The notes under the pieces are model-generated. The model was not told the DNA's origin. It was given only the letters and a program-made list of their open reading frames with translations, and did no database searches. From assembly GCF_002607855.1 (NCBI RefSeq), contig NZ_AWQQ01000049.1, forward strand, positions 1-64,000: a stretch of 64,000 nt of DNA. The letters run 5' to 3'. Each line of letters opens with the position of its first letter. Positions within the stretch are counted from its first letter, which is position 1. Source of the DNA: Desulforamulus profundi. GTDB taxonomy: Bacteria; Bacillota_B; Desulfotomaculia; Desulfotomaculales; Desulfotomaculaceae. This document shows, in pieces, positions 47,185 to 54,678 of this stretch. Position numbers and translations under genes: made by a program.

Positions 47185-48378
47185 TTATACAGTTGCAGAT
47201 GTATTAGATGATTTGCGCTTTTCACTTCGCTCTTTAGCCATTCCCTGGAAGCAGAGATATAAGATGTAAGCGCTGAGACCTACTGCAGAGCCTAACATAA
47301 TCCACTGACTCAGTTCCCTCAACCACCAGAACTTGATAAAAGCGGAGTACCATTCTGGCTTACCCATTTCCGTAACTACATATTGATGCATAACATCCTT
47401 TTTAACCATCATTTGCTTAATTTGATCTGCCTTAAAACCTGCATCTTTCAGAAAAGCGGATACAGGCTTTTTATAGGTGCGCTCAAAAAGCCAACCGATT
47501 TGACGCAGAGTAACTGAAATGCAGGCCAGTGCTACGGTTATACCAAATAAAAATCTTATAAATAAGCCATGAACATACTTGGTAGTCAGTGTGCCAAACT
47601 GGGCGCCAACCGCGGCTCCTAAAAGCATGATTACGGCTCCAGCCAGTTCAACCTTACCCTTTACGGCATAACTGAAACCACCATAAGCACCGGAAATCAT
47701 TACCTCAAACAAGTCAGTACCAACAGCCACCTTGGTAGGTACACCAATGACATACAATAATGCCGGTACCCTCAGGAAACCGCCGCCCACACCCAGAAAA
47801 CCTGCTACAACACCGGTAATGCAACCCACAAATATAACTGCCCAAATAGATATTTTAAGGTTTGCCACCTTGCAGTGAACTACCGGCGCCACATTCAGGG
47901 TTTTCTGGACATAATCTGAGAGTTTTGTTCCTACGACGTCGGTATACTTTTTGCCTGTCACTATTTCTTTTTTACGGGCCTTAAAATATTCATTAAGAAT
48001 ATAAACAGCCAGACCACCGAGAATAACAATGTAAACCCACCGCACCACCGGACCTTCAATACCTTTGCTAGTTAACCACATAATTAACTGGGCACCCACT
48101 TCGATACCCGCAAAGGTTCCAATAATCATTAGTATAGCAATTAATACACTTACATGACCAAAACGCCAGTGCCTAAAGGTTGATACAACGGACTTACCTG
48201 CCACATGTGCCATATCGGTACCAACCGCATAAGCCATTGGAAAACCAAATATATTAAGGGCCGGAGTTACCATAAAAGCGCCACCGATTCCAAAATAACC
48301 GCCAATTACACCTACACAAAATCCAATTAACAGTAGTGGCCAGATAGCCATTTCCACGCCAGATATTGGCATATACAT
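47185..48378 (-). CDS. Sulfite exporter TauE/SafE (TSUP) family permease
   Basis: A 397-aa membrane protein with two repeats of the TSUP motif: GVIGGYFGIGGAFMVTPAL near the N-terminus and GVVAGFLGVGGGFLRVPALL in the middle, with at least eight hydrophobic helices. A hydrophilic insert of about 60 residues lies before the second repeat, and another of about 45 residues precedes the last helix. TSUP permeases export sulfite, sulfoacetate or related anions. The ATG at 48378 follows GGAGGTGGGAA. It lies downstream of two membrane microproteins and near a DUF2292 gene, which fits a sulfur context. Confidence 0.9.
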   Translation of the reverse strand: MYMPISGVEMAIWPLLLIGFCVGVIGGYFGIGGAFMVTPALNIFGFPMAYAVGTDMAHVAGKSVVSTFRHWRFGHVSVLIAILMIIGTFAGIEVGAQLIMWLTSKGIEGPVVRWVYIVILGGLAVYILNEYFKARKKEIVTGKKYTDVVGTKLSDYVQKTLNVAPVVHCKVANLKISIWAVIFVGCITGVVAGFLGVGGGFLRVPALLYVIGVPTKVAVGTDLFEVMISGAYGGFSYAVKGKVELAGAVIMLLGAAVGAQFGTLTTKYVHGLFIRFLFGITVALACISVTLRQIGWLFERTYKKPVSAFLKDAGFKADQIKQMMVKKDVMHQYVVTEMGKPEWYSAFIKFWWLRELSQWIMLGSAVGLSAYILYLCFQGMAKERSEKRKSSNTSATV

Positions 48379-48425
48379 AAGTTCCCACCTCCAATTTATA
48401 AACAAAAAATTTTAAACAAAAAATT

Positions 48426-48614
48426 TTAATGCATGCCGCCACCTTCTTTATATTTACCAAGGTCAATTTTCAGAGCTTTAAAAACTAATTCTGCACAACC
48501 AGCAAGTACTGCCCCTATTCCGGCCATAGTTACAACAGTTAAAAGTCCGAACTGCATAGGCTTTTCCTTGGACAACACAGCAGACCACTGCCAGAAATCA
48601 TTCAAGAATTCCAT
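48426..48614 (-). CDS. Small membrane protein (62 aa) upstream of TSUP permease
   Basis: A 62-aa protein with a short amphipathic N-terminus (MEFLNDFWQWSAVLS) and one strong transmembrane helix (LLTVVTMAGIGAVLAGCAEL), then a basic, Gly-rich tail. AGGAGGTTGGA lies in front of the ATG. The family is unknown. It sits 48 nt from the permease start and 26 nt downstream of a 32-aa membrane microprotein, all on one strand, so it is probably an accessory subunit of the exporter. Confidence 0.75.
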   Translation of the reverse strand: MEFLNDFWQWSAVLSKEKPMQFGLLTVVTMAGIGAVLAGCAELVFKALKIDLGKYKEGGGMH

Positions 48615-48639
48615 ATTCCAACCTCCTTACATGAATTAT

Positions 48640-48738
48640 TTATTTGCCAACCATCTTGCCGCTAAATATACAATAAAACCAGTAAGATACGAATATTACA
48701 CATGTCGAAACCATAATTGTTCGATATAAAGCAGCCAT
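48640..48738 (-). CDS. 32-aa transmembrane microprotein
   Basis: A short ORF that is almost all membrane helix: MAALYRTIMVSTCVIFVSYW followed by FYCIFSGKMVGK. GGAGGTTGA lies at ideal spacing before the ATG. It is the first gene of the TSUP operon. Size, strand, ribosome site and the downstream membrane genes all support it as real. No family is known to me. Confidence 0.65.
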   Translation of the reverse strand: MAALYRTIMVSTCVIFVSYWFYCIFSGKMVGK

Positions 48739-48869
48739 TAAATCAACCTCCTTTTTAAAACTTGTCTTTGTGATTACTATCACTTATTAAATTTAAACTA
48801 CTAGATTCCGACAAATATCATTTTTTAATACATAATAAGCTCTTCGTAACCACCTCCCCTTTTCTGAAA

Positions 48870-49020
48870 GTCCTTGCCCTATTATTCATCATGGCCACAT
48901 TGCCCAGGTTAGCGACAACCCTTTGTTTAACTTTACCTTCTTCCCTATAGTTCTTGATAAGCTTGACATAGGTGTGCTCATTACCATTAACACGAGTAAT
49001 TAATTCCGGAAAAACATCAT
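48870..49020 (-). pseudogene. IS1634/IS4-like transposase, 5' fragment
   Basis: After AAGGAGGGATGCCT the minus strand reads MMFFRKLITRVNGNEHTYVK (one base restored in the AATTAATT region), then LIKNYREEGKVKQRVVANLG. This is the usual start of IS1634-family transposases. The remaining 400-500 residues are absent and no terminal repeats are visible. Confidence 0.6.
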
Positions 49021-49181
49021 AGGCATCCCTCCTTATTTTTTTATCAAAGTGCTATAGGCCCTTATCAGTTAATTTAGCCTCTATGGCTTGTTAGCGAATT
49101 AACTAGACAAGCCGTTTTGTCTGGTCATTCCGGTGGCATTACCTGTTTATCCAGTACCCAATTATTTTCACTGCAGGGTAC

Positions 49182-49310
49182 AAAAAATAATAGGCCGGTT
49201 AATCTTGCTAAATGGCTTGCAAGATTAACCGGCCTATCGTTGTTCGATTCGGCCACCATGAGTTATTTAATTATGCTATGAAAGGTAACAAAAAAGTGTT
49301 TTATTGTCAA
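49182..49310 (-). promoter_or_regulatory. Candidate attenuator leader, copy A (promoter, conserved box, terminator hairpin)
   Basis: Minus strand, in order: TTGACA (49305-49310), 17 nt, TACCTT (49282-49287), 27 nt, the box GGCCGAATCGAACAACG (49254-49238), then a perfect 19-bp hairpin (49237-49219 with 49208-49190, 10-nt loop) followed by a T-rich tail. The GGCC opening the box can pair with the GGCC just inside the terminator stem, closing a 16-nt loop and competing with the terminator. The next sequence downstream is the transposase fragment at 49020, then the TSUP operon. Confidence 0.65.
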
Positions 49311-49559
49311 TTGGTTAAATGATATAAGGTTGTAGTTATTATGTTTTTTTATAGTAGCGTCTCCATCATTTCTTTGACGTGTATTCTTTAGGTTTAGCGG
49401 TTTGTCATCAAGTCTAATTGTTTTTACGGCTTCATATATAAGAACAGGTTCACCATTTTCTACGCGTATCTTCATATCACCCCAACCAAACTCACGGATA
49501 AATAAGACTAATTGCTTTTCCTTATTGCTTAGGCCTCGAGTAGTCCGTTCATCTGACAT
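49263..49559 (-). CDS. DUF2292 (YezD-like) small protein
   Basis: A 98-aa protein. Residues 14-52 (LVLFIREFGWGDMKIRVENG, then EPVLIYEAVKTIRLDD) match the DUF2292/YezD fold, whose relatives are encoded with sulfur-assimilation genes. The C-terminal 45 residues are unlike the family and run into the promoter of leader copy A, so the natural stop may be earlier if a base is missing. GGGGGG precedes the ATG. Leader copy B lies about 100 nt upstream on the same strand. Confidence 0.7.
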   Translation of the reverse strand: MSDERTTRGLSNKEKQLVLFIREFGWGDMKIRVENGEPVLIYEAVKTIRLDDKPLNLKNTRQRNDGDATIKKHNNYNLISFNQLTIKHFFVTFHSIIK

Positions 49560-49659
49560 GCTGGAACCCCCCTTAGCTACTTTGACTTTATAGAAAAAGA
49601 AGTAGTGGAACCAATATTGGGTATTATAGAAATAACAAACCGGTTTTTCGTTACATTTG

Positions 49660-49778
49660 GAACAAAAATAATAGGACGATTACCTTTGCACTGGCAAAGG
49701 CAATCGCCTATCGTTGTTCGATTCGGCCTACATTTTTATTCTTGACGGAAAAGTAACACATACCTATTTTTTTGTCAA
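49660..49778 (-). promoter_or_regulatory. Candidate attenuator leader, copy B
   Basis: Minus strand: TTGACA (49773-49778), 17 nt, TACTTT (49750-49755), 21 nt, the box GGCCGAATCGAACAACG (49728-49712), then a hairpin of about 18 bp with one bulge and one mismatch (49711-49694 with 49689-49671) and a T-rich tail. The box is identical to copy A, while the hairpin stem is different in sequence. It precedes the DUF2292 gene. Confidence 0.65.
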
Positions 49779-49820
49779 TCAATTAAAATCGTTTTATTTT
49801 AACAAATGTTGGTGCAACCT

Positions 49821-50191
49821 TTATTTCACAGTACTGAGCACCCTTTTGATAGTTTCCTTGATGTCATCCAGGCGAAAAGGTTTTGATACATAAGCCGTAG
49901 TCCCCTTGGCTATAGAGTCAGTCGCGGTAGGAATGCTACTGTATCCGGTCATGAAAATCACCGGCAAGTCCGGCCACTGCTTTCTAATCTGTTCCAGAGC
50001 CTCCAACCTGTCATCCCGGGCATTTTGTAATCCAGCAGAACTATAGAAACCTCCTGTGAAGCAAGTATCTGCAGCCCCTCAGTACCGCTGGCTGCCTTAA
50101 GTATCTCATAGCCCTCCTGTTGCAGCGCTTTTTCTAGTGCCCAGTGCATTTCAAGTTCGTCATCAATAATTAAAATTATAGTCTTAGACAT
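49821..50191 (-). CDS. Single-domain response regulator (1-nt frameshift near 50005)
   Basis: The restored length is about 123 aa. The receiver domain carries ILIIDDELEMHWALEKAL (acidic pocket), VLLDYKMPGMTG (phospho-acceptor Asp), VIFMTGYSS (Thr) and YVSKPFRLDDIK (Lys), with no output domain. One T missing in the AA pair at 50005-50006 (plus strand) splits it. GGAGGT precedes the ATG at 50191. It lies directly downstream of a histidine kinase gene and is presumably its partner or a phosphate relay. Confidence 0.9.
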
Positions 50192-50312
50192 TAAACCATA
50201 CCTCCCTATTCGTAATTTTAGTTTTTCCTCCAAAATTCACCTTCTATTTCTTGCTCTTTATTGCACAATATGTTACGTTCAGATTTTACAAAGTTAAATA
50301 ATGACCAAAACC

Positions 50313-51805
50313 CTAACCATTCGCAGGTAAACAAATAGTAAAACTTGCTCCTTTTCCTGTCAAGCTTTCTACACTAATTGTTCCGCCGTGGCTCTCCACA
50401 ATTTTTTTGCTAATGGCTAACCCAAGCCACTGCCTCCGGTTTTTCTTGAAAAAAATGGTTTGAATATCTCAGTTAAGTCCTCCTGTTTGATTCCCTCTCC
50501 TGTATCAGTGAATGATACACAAACCGCATCCCCCTTAACAAATGTTTCTATTGTAAGGGTACCTCCATGAGGCATAGCCTGTATTGCATTGATAATGAGG
50601 TTCATGAAGGTCTGGGTCAACTTTTCCTGATCACCTTTAACAAAAGGTAACTCTTCGGAATGAATAATGCTTAAGACAATCTTGTTTTTTCGAAAAAGTT
50701 GTTTGACCGTTGATGTTACTGCACTCACCAGTTCCCGAAGGTCAAAAATCTCCCTTTTAACCCGGGTTGGGCTGCCAAAGTTTAACAACTCTGTGGTAAG
50801 GAGGTTATGGCGGTCTAGCTGTTTCTGAATCATAGCCAGACACTCTTTTAATTCCAACTGGTTTCTTACCTGTGGTTCCATTAACTCAACCGTAGTCTGT
50901 ATAATGCTAACCGGGCTACGCAATTCATGGGCAATATCTGTAACAAACCTGCCCAGAGCGGATAGGTACTCAGCACGGCGGAGTTCTTCCGCCATTAGTT
51001 CTTTTTCCGTAAGGCTGGCTGCCATCTTGTTAATAGCCCTTGTAATCTGTCCCATTTCTCCAGGCATATCCGGTAATGGGCTGTTTAAATTACTTTCCAG
51101 CTTTATCAGCCCGTCTCTAATATGTCTTACTTTCCTAACCCATGATACTATGGAGACCAAGGTAGTGCCAACTCCAAAGACAAATATTACCAGTGTAAAT
51201 ATCAATATTATTTGGCGGGCATTAGCACTTTCCGCAAAAATCGGATGCATTCGCTCCTGTGCCCAGACTACCGCAACCAATTGGGAATTAACGCGGATAG
51301 GGGCCAGGTATTCCAGAAACCTATCGTCCCAGGTTTTCCCCAATTTGGTAATGGGGACTCCCCCTGCCAGTACGGCTTTAATGCCGTCAGCTGTTTCATT
51401 ATAGATACGCTGCAAGCGGGTGCTCGGGCTCTCGCCTCCCGGCGGGGGGTTTTCATGTAGGTAACCTTGAATGTAAATTTTATCTTGTTCTACAATATAT
51501 AAACCCAGCCTAACTCTCTTGTTAATGTCGACTATCGGTTCTGCGCCTTCCTCAAAGGATTTTCTTAAGGCAGAAGAAACATCCAGTTCGGGATTCTCCT
51601 TTAATTGGATCGTTACTTGATTTTGTATTTGGTTGCTCATTCTGTCAACAATACGGGTAAGTTTATTCTCCAGATCCTGCACCAAAACATCATCTGTCCT
51701 GGAAAGAAATGTAATGTCAAAGGCCATTATCATTACCGGAACAAGAAGAACAGATACTAGAATAACCATCTGAAATCGAAAGTTCTTCGGCCAGAAACTA
51801 AACAT
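50313..51805 (-). CDS. Membrane sensor histidine kinase (1-nt frameshift near 50430)
   Basis: The restored length is about 497 aa. A transmembrane helix (residues 13-30), an extracytoplasmic sensor domain of about 165 residues and a second helix (about 198-220) are followed by HAMP, then HisKA with [19 protein letters not shown] (His phospho-acceptor) and HATPase_c with [19 protein letters not shown] and [13 protein letters not shown]. One G missing in the TTGGGTTAG context near 50430 stops the frame early; restored, it continues [17 protein letters not shown] to a stop at 50313. The signal is unknown. Confidence 0.9.
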
Positions 51806-51941
51806 AATTTTATCCCCCTAAACTAAAGAATAATACCAGGGATACTACAAGAAGAGAACGCAATGATTACCTTAGCACATGAACAACAGAACAAGTAAGG
51901 AAGTGGCTTTGAGATATTTTTTTGGGACTGGCTTTCAGTGG

Positions 51942-52060
51942 TTGACGTAGGTGTTATTTAATGCTAATATTTAATCAAAATAAACAAATATATGCAAGGT
52001 CGAATCGAACAACGATAGACCGGACGCCTCACAATTGGGGCTGCCGGTCTATTTTATTTT
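51942..52060 (+). promoter_or_regulatory. Candidate attenuator leader, copy C
   Basis: Plus strand: TTGACG (51942-51947), 17 nt, TAATAT (51965-51970), 27 nt, the box GGTCGAATCGAACAACG (51998-52014), then a terminator-like hairpin ATAGACCGG / CCGGTCTAT (52015-52052) with TTTATTTTT after it. The third base of the box is T instead of C, and the matching part of the hairpin is GACC instead of GGCC, so the GGTC/GACC pairing is kept. The crystallin-like gene starts 21 nt downstream. Confidence 0.65.
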
Positions 52061-52080
52061 TGGTGAAAGGAGCATATAAT

Positions 52081-52521
52081 ATGTCAATCCATTCACATTC
52101 CAGCGAACATTACTCAGGAATAGGTATTTGCCATTTGGTAAGCCAGATCAGGAAAACTATAGCGGGATTTTTCCGTAGTAAGCATATAACAAAAACCGCT
52201 AAACTTTATCATGACAATTTTTCCTATGATTTAGTGCCAGACACAGCCATAAACAGCTTTGCCAATATGCCCAGGGTTACATCCGTAGACACCGGCGACC
52301 TGTATATCTGTGTTTTTGAAGAACCCCACTACCAGGGGGAGTACCAAATTCTTAAACCCGGTGAAAAAGTAATCCTCGGTCAATGTGGGTCAATCGTTAT
52401 AAGCTTGCACCCGGTTCCAGTTGACAGTTTTCGAAGTAATGCCAGACCGCCGTCGTGGTGCTGGGAATTATCAGGCCACATGTATATCTGGCGCTTTTCC
52501 TCGAATTATAAGTATGTCTGA
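52081..52521 (+). CDS. Beta/gamma-crystallin-like domain protein
   Basis: A 146-aa protein. The segment DLYICVFEEPHYQGEYQIL followed by KPGEKVILGQCGSIVISL resembles one Greek-key motif of the beta/gamma-crystallin family (Y/FxxxxF-GxxxxL pattern), which in microbes often binds calcium. The C-terminal WCWELSGHMYIWRF is aromatic-rich. No signal peptide is seen. GAAAGGAGC precedes the ATG. It is the only gene under leader copy C. The family call rests on pattern only. Confidence 0.5.
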   Translation: MSIHSHSSEHYSGIGICHLVSQIRKTIAGFFRSKHITKTAKLYHDNFSYDLVPDTAINSFANMPRVTSVDTGDLYICVFEEPHYQGEYQILKPGEKVILGQCGSIVISLHPVPVDSFRSNARPPSWCWELSGHMYIWRFSSNYKYV

Positions 52522-52567
52522 TTTAAAAAAACACCTTATTCCAAAGTCCATTTCCGATAATGTTCTG

Positions 52568-52620
52568 GGTATTCCCGTAGCGTCCCAACCACATTCAAGT
52601 TGGCAAGTTACGGGAATACC
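52568..52620 (+). terminator. Long hairpin after the crystallin-like gene
   Basis: GGTATTCCCGTA / TACGGGAATACC (12 bp, perfect) encloses an inner CCAAC / GTTGG stem. It is not followed by a T-run, so it may be a transcript-end structure or a small palindromic element. The rest of 52522-52833 shows no gene. Confidence 0.55.
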
Positions 52621-52833
52621 TTGTTAGATGACGTCACAACACCCATTAATTAGTCTAAAAACCAATATCCGTTGCAAAGACATTGTACTTAAACTCGGAA
52701 TTATAATCCGAAGTGTGAACCTTCTTCTCAAAACTGCAAATTTTTTAAGAGGTACAATTCGGACAGAAGATACATTATTTTAATTGAAAACGTGATATTT
52801 TTGTAGACCTACAATCAATGGAGGTCATTGATT

Positions 52834-53331
52834 ATGATACAGGTGAATCATTTCAGAGAGGTTGTTGGTATTCGCAAGTCCTGTGGTGAAAAGGATTTTG
52901 CATCGTGTGAAAACGGCTCCTGCCCGTTAAAGGCAAAGGGAACCCTTAGCATGACGGTCTGTGAGCTGGTCACTTCTCATATGAATACCGAACCGGCTTC
53001 TGTGGAAATAGTTTGCAATTGCCCTGTGGAGGACGACCCGCTGGGGATTAAAGACTTCTTTGAACACTGTGAAAAGGGTTATATCCGCCCCACTTCCCGG
53101 CAATTGGAGTTCATGAAGCGCCAGCATGAAAAATGTCAGAACTGCCCTGCCAACACCAGGTACACCATGCATCATTCTAAATTAAACATTAAAATATCTC
53201 CCCACCTCTGCACGACCCTTAAGTCAACGGCCCAGACCATAAGAGAGGCCGCCAAGGGTAGTTCATGCTGCTTAATCAGCCCGAGGCCCTCTAAAGAATT
53301 TCCTCCCAGAGCTCTTTCCATGGGAAAATAA
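52834..53331 (+). CDS. Cysteine-rich protein of unknown function
   Basis: A 165-aa soluble protein with about 13 cysteines, in pairs or short-spaced groups: IRKSCGEKDFASCENGSCPL, VCNCPVEDD, EHCEKG, KCQNCPAN and GSSCCLI. Metal or Fe-S binding is likely but no known pattern fits exactly. The C-terminal 40 residues are basic and probably disordered. GGAGGT at 52820 supports ATG 52834. It is a single-gene unit between two hairpins. Confidence 0.6.
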   Translation: MIQVNHFREVVGIRKSCGEKDFASCENGSCPLKAKGTLSMTVCELVTSHMNTEPASVEIVCNCPVEDDPLGIKDFFEHCEKGYIRPTSRQLEFMKRQHEKCQNCPANTRYTMHHSKLNIKISPHLCTTLKSTAQTIREAAKGSSCCLISPRPSKEFPPRALSMGK

Positions 53332-53345
53332 TCTCTAATAAAACC

Positions 53346-53381
53346 AAACCCGAGGGTAGGCTTTTGCCGTCCCTCGGGTTT
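53346..53381 (+). terminator. Terminator between convergent genes
   Basis: AAACCCGAGGG / CCCTCGGGTTT, a perfect 11-bp stem between the plus-strand Cys-rich gene and the minus-strand NUDIX gene. Confidence 0.9.
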
Positions 53382-53520
53382 ATTCATTGGCGCAAAATGT
53401 TTTCTGCAGGCAATCTCTGTTCATTTTCCAGATGAATACTTTCCAAACCAGTGCTGTCCAGAATTTGATTAATTCTTTATTCAACATTTCACTCCTTTTT
53501 GCAATGACTATTTTAAGACG

Positions 53521-54060
53521 TTACTCCTTTAACATATTATAGGCCGCCAGCAGTCCGGCAATGGTCTTGCCGTCTCTGATTTTTCCGTTGTAGATCATGG
53601 CAATGGCGTCCTGCAAGGAAACGGCTTCGACCTGGACAAACTCGTCTTCGTCGGGGTTCTGTTCGCCGGGGGTCAGTTCCTGGGCCAGAAACACGTGCAT
53701 TAATTCATTGGTAAAGCCCGGGGTGGTGTAAAATTCGCAGATTTTCTCCAGAGAACCGGCGGTATAGCCGGTTTCTTCCTGCAGTTCCCGGCGGGCGCAT
53801 GTTTCCGGGTCCTCCTTTGGGTCCATTTTGCCCGCGGGGGCTTCCAGCAAAACATCTCCCACCGGGTAGCGGTACTGGGTTACCAGCAGGACTTTGCCGT
53901 CCTCCGCAATGGGCACAATGGCCACCGCCTCGGAAAATTCCACCACCTCTCTGCCGCTTTCTTTCCCGTTGGGTAAAAGCACCCGGTCCACTCTCAGGTT
54001 TAAGATTTTCCCTTCATAAACACGTTTCGATGAAATGGTTGTTTCTTTTAAATCCTTCAT
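53521..54060 (-). CDS. NUDIX hydrolase, ADP-ribose pyrophosphatase type
   Basis: A 179-aa protein. The Nudix box reads GKMDPKEDPETCARRELQEE followed by TG, matching GX5EX7REUXEEXGU, and the downstream YTTPGFTNELMHVFLA is typical of ADP-ribose pyrophosphatases. It splits ADP-ribose into AMP and ribose-5-phosphate. GGGTGGA precedes the ATG at 54060. Confidence 0.93.
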   Translation of the reverse strand: MKDLKETTISSKRVYEGKILNLRVDRVLLPNGKESGREVVEFSEAVAIVPIAEDGKVLLVTQYRYPVGDVLLEAPAGKMDPKEDPETCARRELQEETGYTAGSLEKICEFYTTPGFTNELMHVFLAQELTPGEQNPDEDEFVQVEAVSLQDAIAMIYNGKIRDGKTIAGLLAAYNMLKE

Positions 54061-54194
54061 AACATCCACCCTTTTCAATTACTTTATAACCTTTATTCCC
54101 CGCAACAAAACTTTATCCTGCTTATAAAAATACTGTCCTTATTTTTAGGTTTTATTTACGGTTCCGGATTTTTTCCTGGGTATAAAAGTCCATT

Positions 54195-54248
54195 TTGACA
54201 AGGTACTTCTGACATATTAAAATAAACCATGTTAGCGCCCACTAACAT
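54195..54248 (+). promoter_or_regulatory. Strong promoter with palindromic operator in front of degraded tetR
   Basis: TTGACA (54195-54200), 17 nt, TAAAAT (54218-54223), then the palindrome ATGTTAG-CGCCCA-CTAACAT (54229-54248) over the likely transcription start. This is the layout of a TetR-type autorepressed promoter. The repressor gene behind it is broken, so the promoter may be constitutive. Confidence 0.65.
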
Positions 54249-54272
54249 TGCAGGATCCAAAGGGGTGTGACC

Positions 54273-54507
54273 GTGAATACAGTAAACACATCCGAAAAAA
54301 TTCTGGAGGCTGCTGACAAACTATTTCTCAGAAATGAAGGAGAATGGTATCGTTCATGATCCTCCAGATATTGGTATGAATTTTATTTCTGCTAATTTCG
54401 GGCTGTTTATGTATTTTTTTATGATCGGAGGGTTAACCAAAAACCTCGATATTCACACCTGTATGAGTCATTACGTTAAAACATTTACCAGGGGAATAAC
54501 TTCATAG
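54273..54507 (+). pseudogene. TetR-family regulator, internally deleted
   Basis: The frame opens at GTG 54273 with VNTVNTSEKILEAADKLFLR, the usual TetR helix 1, then breaks within a few codons. In another frame the C-terminal end follows (FISANFGLFMYFFMIGG, then THCxSHYVKTFTRGI-like residues) to a TAG. About 120 central residues, including the DNA-binding helix-turn-helix, are missing. It is a real deletion. Confidence 0.6.
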
Positions 54508-54678
54508 TTTATTTTCTCAAAAGATTATGAGTATTCATCAATGAAAAATTAACGTGAATTTATAGATTTGCTCACCGGTTAGTAAGCAAATGTTTGCACT
54601 GAAGTTGGCCTATTTTATGAAGGAGTTTCATAGAGTATGTAGAAATTATTTCCTGTCAGTAGTTAAGGAGGGCATGGA

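Noticed and set aside
50313..51805. Programmed frameshifting in the histidine kinase and activase genes
   Set aside because: There is no heptamer slippery site with a downstream structure, and the shifts fall inside conserved motifs.
49182..52060. The three box-hairpin elements as insertion-sequence ends or REP repeats
   Set aside because: The hairpin sequences differ completely between copies while the promoter-box-terminator order is kept and each faces a gene; mobile palindromes would conserve the stem.
49182..52060. The three elements as T-box leaders
   Set aside because: The transcripts would be about 70-80 nt before the terminator, without the T-box TGGNACCGCG sequence or a specifier stem.
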